NCBI RefSeq assembly: GCF_000143415.4
Contig: NW_003314363.1
Span: 248,001 to 312,000, forward strand
DNA from: Selaginella moellendorffii
Taxonomy: Eukaryota > Streptophyta > Lycopodiopsida > Selaginellales > Selaginellaceae
DNA length: 64,000 nt
Reading direction: 5' to 3'
The notes beneath the pieces are model-generated. The model worked only from the letters and a program-made list of their open reading frames with translations. It was not told where the DNA came from and did not search any database. Numbering within the stretch: position 1 is the first letter of the stretch; each line of letters begins with the position of its first letter. A program made the position numbers and the translations under genes. This document shows positions 24,795 through 37,562 of the stretch, piece by piece.

Positions 24795-26025
24795 CTTTGA
24801 GTGGTGATTCACTTTTACTTTCTTCTAGCTTTAATCTAATGTTGATGAAATTTAAATGATGCCCTATTGTTAATATTGTTGATGTTAAGATTGGAATGAG
24901 ATGAGATGTCTCTCCATAGGATGGATATTGAGTTTCATTAGTCTCAATATAGATAGTGTTCATGATTTGGCTATAGCTTTGTGTTATTTGACATTTGTGC
25001 ATTTGCTAATTAATATTTATATTGGCATTTAAACAAGCTAAATGGCAAGTTAAGTTTATTATGTTCTAAATGAGATTATTTAGTAGGGTTGTGCTTTAGC
25101 TTTTCCTTAAAAAGTAGCTTTATGAGAGGAAGAGTTAACAATCAATATTAAAGTTGGTTATTCTTTGTTAAATTTGAGTTGTGAATATATCGATCATTGA
25201 TGTTTTTTTTATGCTTGTTATGAAGTGAGTTACATTTTACTATAAATGGATTTATGGAGGACTAATTGGTGATTACTTATTGAGCATAGTTTTTGTTGTG
25301 CTTAGCTTTTGGATTGATATAAACATACTTTTTATTAGCTTGGCATTATAAAGTTTGGCTTTTGGATGTGCTAAGAAGAATATTGTGGGTTGTACCATAA
25401 TTTCTTTTTTAACATTGAAGTTAGTTCATGTGAGATTTATAATCATTATTAAGTGAGACTTAACTATAAGCTTTTTTGAGCTTTTCGGTTTTTAAGTTCT
25501 TATACTCATTATTCTATTTGTTAAGAGCTGTTGGGGAAGGCACTTGGTATTTTGCATCTGGCGATTATTAGTGATGATTGATTGTTATCTAGGATAATTG
25601 ATTATCTTTATCAAAATGTTTTACTTTATTATTATTGATGTAAAATGATTTGCCATTCTTTAGGATGGTGGATTGTTTTTTCAACGATGATTTTGCATCT
25701 CTTTACTAATAGGATGATTGATGATCTTTCATGATCGTTAATTTTTCTTATTAATAGCTTTTAGTTTTTCACATTACTATTTGTTCTTTGTGGTTGGGCA
25801 TGGCTTTGCACTTTTAGACATCTCAAAGCAACAAAAGCAGTAATAAAGACTCTAAGCTTTAAGGCATAGTAATTGGGATCAACCAATTATTGTAACTTTA
25901 ATATATTTGTAGTATAAAACTCTTTTGACTAGTTTCATTATTTTCCACATTGCTTAGGATTAATCTTTGATATCGGTAAAATGTTGTTGACACTTACTTA
26001 AGCAACTTAAGTTCCTTCATATTAT

Positions 26026-26458
26026 TGTAAGCTCCTCAATTTAGACTTCCCGGGAGGTCACCCAGCCCAGTACTATTTAAACCCAAGCCCCAAGTATCCC
26101 AAGACCCTTAACCAATTGGAAAAGGGGGTGCACTCTTATTTATGAGCCATTTCCCTCTATATTTGAACCCCATGGACTGTCTCTCGAGTTGTTCTTTTTG
26201 GTTGCTTACAATTCACTACACTTCTCTGCAAGTTCACACCCTCATGAATGGAAGCTGAGAGCTACAGCTCTCCCGAGAGCCCCTACTCTCTTGACACCCT
26301 ACCCCTCGGGTCGAGCCTAGCGAGAGCAAACTGAACCAACCAAATGTCAATCAATATGTGGTGTGATTCCCCTAGCCAACCAACAGAGTTGGACCCGAGA
26401 CCGCTCTGATACCAAATGTAAACTTCTGAGTTTGGACTTTCTGGGAGGTCACCCAACC
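26026..26458 (-). mobile_element. TRIM (family B), truncated at its second LTR
   Basis: LTR 26026-26210 is followed by an internal region to 26416 that contains nested GAGAGC/GCTCTC inverted repeats near 26248-26281 and a clean CTCTGATACCA primer-site complement (26404-26414). The second LTR (26417) stops after about 42 bp and is fused to a family A LTR at about 26458, with CCCAA-type microhomology at the joint. It looks like a deletion junction. Confidence 0.85.
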
Positions 26459-27298
26459 CAATGCCAGGACTAGCATGCAAAACAGAGCCAAACGGAGTCT
26501 GGCGCTATTTTGGCATACCAGTGGCCTAACGTGAGGATATGGGTACTCCACCAACTAGCATGGAATGGAACTTGGGCTTAGACCCAAGCCGGACGCAGAA
26601 CAAGGATAGGCACGCAAGTAGGAGCTAGACTATGCCTTAGGTTGGTCAGCCATGCCCGACCTACCCACTACCACTATCCCTACTATACATTTGGAACCCC
26701 CCACAGCCCCCCCCCCGCTTGAGGAACACACGCTTTGGGCTTTCACCCCAAGCCTCCCTTAGTATCAAGAGTTAGTCTCTGGGACAAGCTCAAAACTTAC
26801 TAAATATGGAATGTCCTTAGATTGCGAATTTGAACATGGGACGAACACCATTGTGTTCAAGACAATCTCTACATTCCGTAGATATGCCAAATGAGCGAAT
26901 CTAGACACTTTCCATAAATAGCATTTGGGACCGAAATGAGACTAACACAAAGGGCATGATAGCAAGGGTGTTTAGCAAACACGGTAAGCTATCATGTAGC
27001 GATATTGAGGGACCAATCTTAATATGCGAAGGTTCTTGTCAAGCCAGTGCAAAACAGAGCAAAAGAGAACTAACAAGCCGGGCCAAGTATGCTCAGCTAA
27101 ATAGACACTTAGGAATTCCTTCCTTATGCTCATCTGGCCAAGTACAGATGCAAAGTCCAATTTACTAACACTTGAACAAGAGGGGCTAATAAAGGGAACC
27201 AACAATACTGACCTCCTGCCATCGTGGCAGTAAGGTAAGAGTGTCCGTAAGGACTAGTCGACAGGTAACTTTCGATACCTGAAGTCACATGCGCGACA

Positions 27299-27312
27299 CT
27301 CTCCCCCCCTAG
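27299..27312 (-). other. Polypurine tract of family A element
   Basis: The plus strand reads CTCTCCCCCCCTAG directly after the LTR end, so the minus strand is a purine run ending at the LTR. This is the expected second-strand primer. A decayed version follows the family A LTR at 12834. Confidence 0.85.
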
Positions 27313-30300
27313 GGAAGATCGACGTCCTCGTCGATGCACACTCGAGTCTAGAATACCGCCAAGGAAACAACTCCAGAAAAAGTTCACGGTACTCACACTA
27401 TGTGAGAAATACACCAACTTAAATGAGTTAGGGATAACCTCTTTGTCTAACGCAGATGCGCTACCCACTTAGACACCTTCCGGCCGTCGCCGACAAGGAA
27501 ATGACCAACGGAGTCAGCCACCCCTACTGCTCTAGGAGTCACCCAGCTTACAAAAGTGTGATATGCCCCTGCTTGCAGGGACATAGAGAGAGAAGCCAGA
27601 GGCTGCAACCCTCCTGAGCAAAGAAACCAAACCCGTCGGTAAGGTTTAGATAGACTACTGTAAATAGGCAGTTAGAGTTGTTTACACGGTCACGCCCTTT
27701 CAACGAAATAAGGAACATCGACAGAGAGGTGGGTTATGTGACCAGTCGACAGTAGCTACCCCATGACTAGAGATTTCAACATGCATACGAAGTGCCGAAG
27801 CCAGTCTGCCTATACTGGCCCAAACTCAAAGATCAATAGATGGACAATATCAAAGTCATAGACAATGATATCTTAGAGTCTTAATTATCAGTGAATAAAT
27901 CTTAGATTAGAACACAAAAGTATTCCAAGTAATTTATCATCCGATAAACCAGTATTATAGTAGATAGGAACCACCAAGATCATCATAATTGGTAAACATA
28001 GGATTCACCATCAAACAAAATTCAATAGCAAGTATATCATCAAGTAAACTCAATGATAAAGTTTAACTATTAAAGATTGCAGACAGAATGCCAAACAACT
28101 TACAAAAGATAACTCAAAGAACACAAAATATCATTGACTAACAAGCAAAATGTTCGCAAATGTATCACCCAAAGGAAATAACATCCAAATCTATCAAAAC
28201 TAACTCAAGCAACAATCATCAAAAGAGAATGAATGTGGTAAGACCAACAAACACTCATTCCTACCAACTATCACAAAAGCCAATCTGAATAAATCCCAAC
28301 CAACAATACCAAGGAACTCAAGTTGCCTAAGCAAGTGTCAGCAACATTCTACCGATGTCTCAAACCCAAGAGACCAATCCAGAGCAAACCACAAAGAACA
28401 TGTGGTATTGCAAAAAGCTAAAAGCCATCAAAGAGAATAACGAACCATCATGAAAGATCAGCAATCATCCCATCAAAAAGAAATATGCATAATCATCATC
28501 AAAGAAGGAATCCACTACCCTGAAGAATAGCGAATCATTCTATATCAATAACGATCAAGCAAAACTTTTTGATAAGGATAATCAACTATCCTAGATGATA
28601 GTCAATCATCACCAATGATTGCCATATGCAAATACTAACTTCAACATTGAAGCTAATGAGCCAAAATGCTTTCCCCAACAACTTCTAGCAAATGGAACAA
28701 TGAGCATAAACTCAAAGAACCAAAAGCTCAAAGAAGTTTATAGCCAAGTCATACCTAGTAATGACCATGAGTCTCGCATGAACTAACTTCAATGCTAAGA
28801 AGAAATCATGGTGCAACCCACAATATTTTCCTTAACACATCCATAAGCTAAACTTCATAATGCAAAGCTAATGAAGAGCATGTCTACATCAATCCAAAAG
28901 CTAAGCATAACAAAGCTATGTTTGACAAGTGATCACCAAACGATCCTCCATGAATCCATCTATAGCTAGATGTAACTCACTTCATAACAAGCACAAGAAG
29001 AATCATCAATGATCGATATATTTCAACTAAAATCCCATAAGGATTCAAATTTTCCATTATCGATCACTAACTCTCCCACTTGTAGAGTTAGCATAGTCCA
29101 TGACTGAATCACTTTTCAAGGAAAAGCCAAAGCTCAACCCCTACTAAATAATTTTGTTTAGAACACAACTAACTCAACTTGCCACTCAGTTCATTTGAAC
29201 GTCAATATAGTTGCTAATTAACAAATGCACGAATGCCAATAACACAAAGATACAATTGAATCATCAACACTATTTGCATCGAGACTAATGAAACTCAATG
29301 TCAATCCTACGGATAGACACCTCATCTCACTCGAATCTCAACATTAATAATGTCAATGACAAGGCATCACTTCAATGCCATCAACACTAAAACAAAGCTA
29401 GAAGAAAGCACAAGTGTATCACCACTCAAAACTCTCTAGCAACCAAGCTAACCAAGGTCGAAGATACTTTAGTTAGTATCCGAGACCAATCCTTCAACAT
29501 TACTCAGGTACATATAACACTTCCTCAAGGAGTGAATCACCACGTTCAAAACTCAATGAAATCCAACACTATGAACTAAATGCAACCAAATGATATCAAC
29601 AGAGGTAGAGTCGACATGCTAACATGGAAAACCCATGTAAGTCTAACAACACGATCCTCCACAACACCATCCAGTGAAGCAAACCCATCATTGCTAAATC
29701 TTCATTGAGTGAAGCAAATGTCAAAATCTCTTGACAAAGTCTACAAGCAATCACTAGTTGCCAAGCAACTAACAACCACTTGTCAACTTGCCTTCACAAG
29801 ACCCGAACACTAAACTTGTGTCATCGAATTATATACTTGTTCAACATGAACGTAATACCCCAGATATGAGATAAAGGTTCATTAATAAGCACAAACTAAA
29901 TGATCACTCGAATCCAACTCAACCGCAATAAGCTCACTAATACATTTAGCCAACGGCTCTGAGCATGCCTTGAAGAGGCTAGCTATGCGTAATCAACACT
30001 TAGTCAAAACTAAAGTGAAGACTACAAGATGGACTCATATTAGTACACAACCTCCACTTAAACAAAGCTATAGTATGGGTACCAACATCTCAACTACAAA
30101 CAACTAAGTTGGACATCACCATCTTTAGCCAAGGTGCAGGGCCACCAAGACCAAGTCAAGATCAGTGAGAGCTCACTACTCTCATAGAGTCTAGCGAAAT
30201 GCAAAGTGCAACCTGCCACCAAACATAACGCTACAAAAGAAAGGCATATGGGTCACCTTTCTAGAAAAGTGCAACGGCCACTTTTCTACACTAACTCCAA

Positions 30301-32274
30301 ACTCTATCCAACTCAATTACCTTAGCCCCAAAAGTCAACATCCCTTTCAGGCTGCATCATACAAACTACCTACTAAGGTTTAAGCTAACCTAAGTCAACT
30401 CCAACCCTTTCACTAGTTTGTATTGGCATATGAAAACGGAATGGTTTTCGTACAAAGTGATAACAAATCAGCCATTGGAAAAGTCTAAGAAAATTTGTGA
30501 AAAATTTTCCATCCTAGAGAAAAAATGACTCTTAATCCAGGAATACAAACTTTTAAGACTCAACCAACTCCCTCCTACCAACAGCTTCACATTAGTTCAC
30601 TTCAACACAAATTCCCAAGACCCATAGCATGCTTAAGCATTGAACATCTTTTTGCCCATTCTTTCGACATCCAACTCCGACATCCGCAGAGTGCAAAATG
30701 AACATCTAAAGCTTGATCACGAAAACCACATCTTTCGATATTCACATTGCACTAACACTTTTCTTCAATCACCTTCAAGATCCAATGTGAAGCCAAAACA
30801 CTAATAAGAAAAATGACATGGAAAATCAAACTCTAAGGAAAATTCCTCATCACTCGAAATAATAATGCCATTTCCACTAACACAAGTGTTAGCGATGTCA
30901 ATGCCTCAACTACACACCTTCTCCATCCAATAATCTACTCCAAGTGCTAACGGAACAACCAATAAGGCATAGCAAGTGAATGCTATAACCCTTTTCAACA
31001 CCTTATGGACCAACTTTCAAGGAAACAAGGAACAAAGAACCAACTTAAGTTTAGCATAATGAACCACCATCGAGAATCTAGTCAAAGCTACTATAATGCT
31101 ACTTCGTGTAAGTAGACTAGCTTCTCCATCAACCACTTTGGGGTTGATCATCGTTTAACTAAACAACTTTGTAAACACATTGCTCATTATCACATGGATA
31201 TGATATAAGTATCACAATGATTTGATCATCAATTGAGCAACACTACGAGCAATGCCAATGTCATTACTTCAAAAGTTTATGTGACTATCAAGTGCAAACT
31301 CGATTCGACAAAATGCAACATAAATGCCACACTCCACCGATAGAGACTTACAACACCCAAAACCACTAACTTTTGTTCACAACACAAACAAGCTCATGCC
31401 ACTTTCTTTCCGACCAAACTCAAAACTAATCCAACACCAAGCTACTCAAGGAGCAATAACAAGGTTCCCCGGAAAAGAATTGAGCATTGCAACCCAAGTC
31501 TTCCAATAGCAAGCCTAGACAAAATGGTATAGCGCTTCACCGCTATCCATCCCACAACTCATCATTTGCAAGACCATCATAATCAACATGCATCAAGATA
31601 GGGACTCTTGATTGCATAATGTGAATACGAGCAATGAGTCAACACCTCATTGCAAATCATTTCTTTAAGAAAAGAAAATGATTTACGTGTTCGATCCTTC
31701 GTCCCCGATGACTCTCTTTTCGGTCTCATCTTTGACTAAACCTCAAGCTTGCTTTCGCACTGCCTTTAATCCAATCCAAGAAAGTTTATGAGAGAGCAAG
31801 GCAATGATTACTTGAACCAATAGACTAATCCCTATAATCTTAGTTGATCCACTTGTAATCATGCCTAGGAAGGATCTACTAATGCCTTGCTAAACAGCTA
31901 CGGACCAGCCTATTTGCCACTCATAGCAAACTCAGGGAAGGTTTACTTTCACCCACGGTACATGGAACAACTAACGGAACCACCGATAAGCTAACATTAA
32001 TTCTGCCAATTCAAAGTGTAACCTTGAGTTGCTAATGTGCCTCACTCATGAGCCCAAGCTCAAACTCGTGCGAACGGAACAACTCAATTCCATCCTATAA
32101 GCCCAAGAGCAAGCTCACATTATTAGGTACAAAAGGTAACCAAAACCATACCCAAGGAACAATTGCGAACCCTTTGCACCAAACGTGTACCCACTTGGAT
32201 CATCGTTTTCATCTCTGCGTATGCAACGAGATTAGCTGCCCAATCTCATTGTATAGTACTCGCTGAGACTCATC
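27313..32274 (-). other. Family A internal region: non-coding, serial hairpins
   Basis: About 5 kb with no long frame. Perfect short hairpins recur: 27318-27335 (7-bp stem, loop 4), 27392-27406 (6 bp, loop 3), 28957-28972 (6 bp, loop 4), 29067-29091 (8 bp, loop 9), 30262-30288 (10 bp, loop 7). The region is rich in CAA, ATCA and AAGC words on the plus strand. Confidence 0.8.
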
Positions 32275-32285
32275 CTCTGATACCA
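32275..32285 (-). other. Primer-binding site of the minus-strand family A element
   Basis: The plus strand CTCTGATACCA is the exact complement of the initiator-Met primer site TGGTATCAGAG. It lies two bases before the LTR at 32288. Confidence 0.92.
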
Positions 32286-32287
32286 AA

Positions 32288-33422
32288 TGTAGCGCACGTG
32301 GTTTTGACCCTTTATCCTATGGTGATTTACCATAGGATAACACCATGAAGCGGAACCTAAACCCTCTTTGAGCCACGTGACAGATGCCATGTGTCCATGC
32401 CACGTGTCCATAGGAACCCGAGGTTCAAGGCCTTGGGCCACTGAACGAAGGAACGGTGCCAAACTCCCAAGCATGATGCCATGGAGTGATGGAACCGAAC
32501 CATGGAGCAACTCCCGAGCATAAAGCCCAAGGAGCAAAGGGACAGGAGCCCGGAGTGACTTGGAACAATCCTAGAGTAACTAGCATCCCAATGCCAGGAC
32601 TAGCACGCAAAACGGAGCCAAACGGAGTCTGGCGCTATTTCGGCATACCGGTGGCCTAACGTGAGGATATGGGTACTCCACCAACTAGCATGGAATGGAA
32701 CTTGGGCTTAGGCCCAAGGTGGACGCAGAACAAGGATAGGCACGCAAGCAGGAGCTAGACTATGCCTCAGATTGGTCGGCCATACCTACCCACTATCCCT
32801 ACTATACATTTGGAACCCCCCACATCCCCCCCCCCCCCCCTCTTGAGGAACACACGCTTTGGGCTTTCACCCCAAGCCTCCCTTAGTATCAAGAGTTAGT
32901 CTCTGGGACAAGCTCGAAACTTACTAAATATGGAATGTCCTTAGATTGTGAATTTGGACATAGGACGAACACCATTGTGTTCAGGACAATCTCTACATTC
33001 CGTAGATATGCCAAATGAGCGAATCTAGACACTTTCCATAAATAGCATTTGGGACCGAAATGAGACTAACACAAAGGGCATGATAGCAAGGGTGTTTGGC
33101 AAACACGGTAAGCTATCATGTAGCGATATTGAGGGACCAATCTCAATATGCGAGGGTTCTTGTCAAGCTAATGCAAGACAGAGCAAAAGAGAACTAACAA
33201 GCCGGGCGAAGTATGCTCAACTAAATAGACACTTAGGAATTCCTTCCTTATGCTCATCCGGCCAAGTACAGATGCAAAGTCCAGTTTACTAACACTTGAA
33301 CAAGAGGGGCTAATAAAGGGAACCAGCAATACTGACCTCCTGCCATCGTGGCAGTAAGGTAAGAGTGTCCGTAAAGACTAGTCGACAGGTAACTTTCGAT
33401 ACCCGAAGTCACATACGCAACA
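32288..33422 (-). repeat. Family A LTR, best-preserved copy
   Basis: 1135 bp. Hairpins include 32312-32340 (11-bp stem, loop 7), 32967-32982 (6 bp, loop 4), 33126-33149 (8 bp, loop 8) and 33340-33354 (6 bp, loop 3). A C run at 32826-32840 is probably a length-variable tract. The best reference for recognising the other family A copies in this window. Confidence 0.9.
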
Positions 33423-34300
33423 TCACCAAACCACTCATCAAACTCCTAAAGAAGAATCAAGTCTAGAAATGGACTCAAGAATATTATGAAGCTTTTAGCA
33501 CACTCAAGAATTCAAGCTCTAATACTTGCTCAACAAAACTGGAGAAAGGACTTTAACATTCAAGTCAATGCCTCCGACTATACAATTGAAGCAATTCTTT
33601 CACAACGATAAAAAGACCATAAAAATTGACCAATATATTACACCAATTGAAGACTCAATTCAACTGAGATGAACTACACCACTACAGAAAAAAGAAGCTC
33701 TTGGAATGGTCTACACACTCCAAAAGTTTCGACATTACCTCATTGGCAACAAAGTAAAGATCATAATTGACCATAAAGCGTTTCTACACTTTCTTAATAA
33801 AACCATCCTCATAAACAAAATTGTCTAATAGTTCTTACTCCAAGAATATAACTTCAAGATCATCTACAAACCTAGCAAACACCATAAACAAGCTAACCAC
33901 CTTAGCTGTATTATAACATTGATAACTTCCCCAACTCCACTATCTTGTAAGTCTATACTTCACTAATCTGGATATATGACATCTACCACTACCTGACAAC
34001 AATAAAGATACCAAACCAGTACACTACAAGCTATTTGTCTTGAGGACAAGATCATATTAAATCGTAAAAGAAAGACTATACAAGAAAGGACAAGACAACA
34101 TATTGCGAAGATGTGTATAGTCTGAAAAAACTCAAGATTTACTTAAAGAAGCTCACAGTGGATAAGTAGGAGATTTTGCAAAGAAAATCATAATCTGGAA
34201 GATTTTACAAGCTAGACTTTGGTGGCGAACACTCTAGAATGATGCAGCAAAATTTTCTCAAGAATACAACATTTGTCAAAAAACCAAGTATATGCTGAAA
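33423..34300 (+). pseudogene. Decayed gypsy pol of element D: RNase H and start of integrase
   Basis: The plus strand reads KPLIKLLKKN, DFNIQVNASDYTIEAILSQR (RNase H first Asp region), then MNYTTTEK, a KFRHYLIGNKVKIIIDHKAFL-type block in a shifted frame, and YKPSKHHKQA. This is followed by a zinc-binding HHCC-like stretch (HSG...GDFAKK... WW.TL...EYNICQKTK) around 34150-34290. Stops and frameshifts interrupt it repeatedly. It continues the RT of 18843-21160 after the 12-kb insertion. It ends where a reversed family C LTR starts. Confidence 0.8.
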
Positions 34301-34948
34301 AAGCAGAATCCAAGTCCAAGTCCGAGGGTGAAAGCCTAAAGCAATTGTCTCCTAGACCCTTAGGGGTTTGGTAAACTCCAAAGTATAGTAGGGGAAAACT
34401 CTAGTGGAGCCAATTTAGCTAAAAAAGGCCAATGTGACCAAAGAAGGCTATACTCACGTGGTGGGTGATGATATAATCATTAAGGAGTTCAAGGCTAGAG
34501 TGAACACAGAAGGATGAATAAGGTAACTTGGTGAAGTGTTCAAAAGTGGACTTTAGCTCCCTTAGGAGATTAAATGGTCGATACTCCCAATCCAAATATG
34601 GGTGGCACTGAGTTTTGGGATGACCAATTTTAGATGGATGGCCCAATCTTTGGGAGATAGAACTATGATGTAGATGGTCTTGAACTACTAATGTGACAAG
34701 GGTGAATGAACATGGCTTTAGCATAATGGGCTGATAGGTTAGTAATACCTTTAAGGTGTCTATCCATGAATCGGACACTTGGAGCACTTGGACTAAATAC
34801 AAAGGCTAAGTGGCATAGATGCCATTCACGGGGGTAGTATGTCCCCAAGTCCGGAATAGGACTTATGGAGGTTGTGAGTGAAACTCCTTCAAATGATCAA
34901 AGGTGTGGTTAAGTAACTAAAGTAAAATGAAAAATTTAGTCGCTTACA
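34301..34948 (+). mobile_element. Family C LTR fragment, reversed and decayed
   Basis: From AAGTCCAAGTCCGAGGGTGAAAGCC to TTTAGTCGCTTACA this is the reverse complement of the first half of the family C LTR, from its TGTAAGCGAC end to the start of the tandem array. Strongly decayed by transitions. The minus-strand frame here is a shadow. Confidence 0.8.
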
Positions 34949-35140
34949 TTTATCTCAACTCGATCTTAAACTCTATCTTGGACTCCTCTCGGACTCCATC
35001 TCAGACTCCATTTCGGACTCCTTCTCGGACTCGGTCCTAACACTTTTACATATCACAGCACTTCTTGTGTTCCTTTCTAGAGACTTATTCTTTGATTGTT
35101 TCATACTCATTATTCAAGTATTTCGTTTATGTTGCAATTA
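34949..35140. repeat. Fragment of family C array and LTR end
   Basis: A CTCGGACTCCATCTCAGACTCC-type array piece is followed by a decayed version of the LTR segment after the array (TTTTACATATCACAGC...). It is in the opposite sense to the preceding fragment. The junction suggests an inversion or two separate insertions. Confidence 0.5.
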
Positions 35141-36650
35141 TGACTTTGGGTACCTGTCGACTATGCCTTTTGGATATTCTTTCTTTACTGCCACAACAGT
35201 AAGAGGTTGATATTGCTAAACCTTTTATCAGTCCTTTTTTTTCAAATGTTAATAAACTTGACTTTGCATTTATACTTGGCTAGATGAGCATAAGTAAAGA
35301 ATTCCTAAGTGTTTATTTAGCCAAGTATACTTGGCCTAGCTTATTAGTTCCTTTTTGCTTTATCATGCACTGGCTTAACAAAAACCCCGTGATATTGAGA
35401 TTGGTCCCTTAGTATTTACTAAATGATAACTTATTTGTCTACCAAACACCCTCACTATCATGCCTTTTGTATTAGTCCCATTTGATCTCAATTACTATTT
35501 ATGGAAAGTGTTTAGATTTGTTAATTTGGCATATTTATGGAATGTAGAGATTGTCCTGAACACAATCGTGTTGGTCCCACATCCAAATTCACAATCTAGT
35601 GCCATTCTATATTTAGTAAGTTTTAAGTTTATCCCAGAGACTAAGTCCTAGTACAAAGGATGAAAGCCCAAAGTGTGCATTCCACTCGATCATGAAGACC
35701 ATATCTTCAGATATTTATATTGCATTAACACTCTTCTTCAATCATTTTGAACATCTATTATAAAGCCAAAACACTAAAAAAAAAAATGATATGGAAAATC
35801 AAATTTTAAGGAAAACTCCTCATCACTCATCATAATACCACTTCTACTAACACAAATGCTAATAATATCAATGTCTTAGCTATACACCTTTTTCATCCAA
35901 CAATCTACTCTAACTATTAACTGATAAAATAATAAGTTATAGAAAATAAATACTACAACTTTTCCATCACTTAATAGGCAAACTCTCAAGAAACTAAGGT
36001 ATATCACTAGTTTATTTTAATAGATCAGTTTTAAAGAATTTAGTCAAAGTTATTACAATGTTACTATGTGCAAGTAAACTAGCATCATCATCAACAACCT
36101 TGGGATTGATCATCATTTAACCAAGAAGCTTCATAAACACATTGCTCATGATCACTAGGATATGATATAAAAATTAAAATAACTTGATCATCAATCAAAC
36201 AATACCATAAGTAACGCCTATGTCACTATTACAAAGAAAGGATAAATTAGTGTTGTGCTAAATAGTTATAGACCAATCTATTCACCACTCATAGAAAATC
36301 TATAGGAGGTTTATTTTTACCCACGGTAATTAGAACAACTCATGGTAACCACTGATAGGTTAATATTAATCCTGTTAGCTCAAAGTGTAATCTTAAGTTG
36401 CAAATATGCCTTAGTCATGAGCCCAAGCATAAACTCATGCAAATAGAACATTTCACATCCATCCTATAAGCCCAAGCAAAAGCTCATACAACCTAATATA
36501 TAAAGGTAACCAAAATCCATACCCAATTGAAACCATAACAATTAAATATATACCCATTCGGATCATTGTTTTCATCTTTATATATGCAATGAAATTAGTT
36601 GCCCCATCTCATTGGATAATACTTGTTGAGATTCATCCTTTGATACCAAA
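35141..36650. mobile_element. Family A fragments: plus-sense LTR piece joined to minus-sense internal region
   Basis: 35141-35690 matches the plus-sense family A LTR also seen at 21161-21690 (GGATATTCTTTC, GTGCATTCCAC). From about 35691 it switches to the minus-sense internal region, matching about 30717-32287. It ends in a TTTGATACCA primer-site complement at 36639-36648 and an LTR start at 36651. Confidence 0.7.
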
Positions 36651-36876
36651 TGTAAAGTATATGGTTTTCATTCTTTATCCTATGGTGATTTATTATAGGA
36701 TAACTATGAAAGAGAACCTAAACCCCCAAGTTTTAAGCCCTTCGGCGAATGAAGGGACAGAGTTAAACTTACATCCAAGGAGTAAAGAAACCGGAGTATA
36801 TAATGACTTATGAATGTTTAGTTCAAGAAACGAAACAACAACAGTATAGAGAAACATAGGAATAATCCTAGAGCAT

Positions 36877-37501
36877 TGTAGTCCTAACTTTTTCCAACTG
36901 CTCTCTACTAACGCACACAGAAAACTCCAGGAAAACTCAACGTCATCTTTCATTCCAACTACTGAACTGGATACATCGGGATGTTTGCCACTAAATCAGC
37001 GGCCTCAGGTGCCAAGAGCTCCTCTAGGACTTCACGCATCAGACGATACCAAACTTGGCCGCAAGTGGGGCAATGCGTGAGAATCTGTTGATCAGGCTGG
37101 ACATGCATGCGCTCCACCGCTCTTCTCACCCTGTGCTTCCTCGTGATCCGATCTGCTGTGGGGTTGCGACGCACAGGACCAGACTGCTGACCGTCTCGCA
37201 CCATCTCCAAAACGCTGTCAAAACTTCCTCCAAGCAACCGTTTTTTCCCCGGCAAGAATCCGGCCTTAACTCCCTCCTGCAGAATATTCCCTTCATATCC
37301 AGGATATCCCTGGCATCCCTCCTAATCTAGCCCTAACTTTATTCTTGGGGTTATCCCACATCCGGAATATTCCGATAACACCAATCTTCTGGAACACACC
37401 TCGTAGTACCTGCAAACTTCTCGCATCTCCGGCTCATAACTCGGAAATTTCCTGCTGCAACTCTTCGCTCACATCTTCTGGAACAAGTTAGTGGGATGAC
37501 A
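36877..37501 (-). repeat. LTR of the intact gypsy element, left copy (3' LTR)
   Basis: 625 bp, TGTAGTCC...GATGACA. Contains a 98-codon sense-strand frame (36959-37255) that is unlikely to be a gene. Confidence 0.97.
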
Positions 37502-37513
37502 CCACTCCACCTC
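37502..37513 (-). other. Polypurine tract of the intact gypsy element
   Basis: The plus strand reads CCACTCCACCTC next to the LTR end, giving GAGGTGGAGTGG on the element's sense strand. Confidence 0.75.
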
Positions 37514-37562
37514 GAATCCAGCTCCAGCCCCTGGAGCTGCTCTCACCACTCTCCACCCGTCT

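Larger units (their letters stand above)
21161..26025 (+). mobile_element. Decayed family A element in plus orientation: 5' LTR and part of internal region
   Basis: The 5' LTR 21161-22215 (1055 bp) is the reverse complement, with many transitions, of the LTR at 32288-33422. It ends in TTACA and is followed by TTTGGTATCAGAG. The internal region to 26025 matches the reverse complement of 27299-32287 in many places. For example, 23300-23420 corresponds to 30260-30390, including the 10-bp hairpin, now mutated. A TRIM sits at 24222-24794 and another closes the element at 26026. No 3' LTR in this orientation was found. Confidence 0.8.
26459..33422 (-). mobile_element. Family A LTR element, minus orientation, non-coding
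   Basis: The 5' LTR is on the right, 32288-33422 (1135 bp, TGTAGCGCACG...ACGCAACA). The 3' LTR, lacking about 300 bp of its outer part, is 26459-27298. The internal region 27299-32287 (4989 bp) has a polypurine tract beside the left LTR and an initiator-Met primer site beside the right LTR. There is no gag or pol frame longer than about 70 codons. The LTR halves are very similar, so this copy is younger than the other family A copies. Its right end abuts the RNase H region of element D. Confidence 0.9.
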
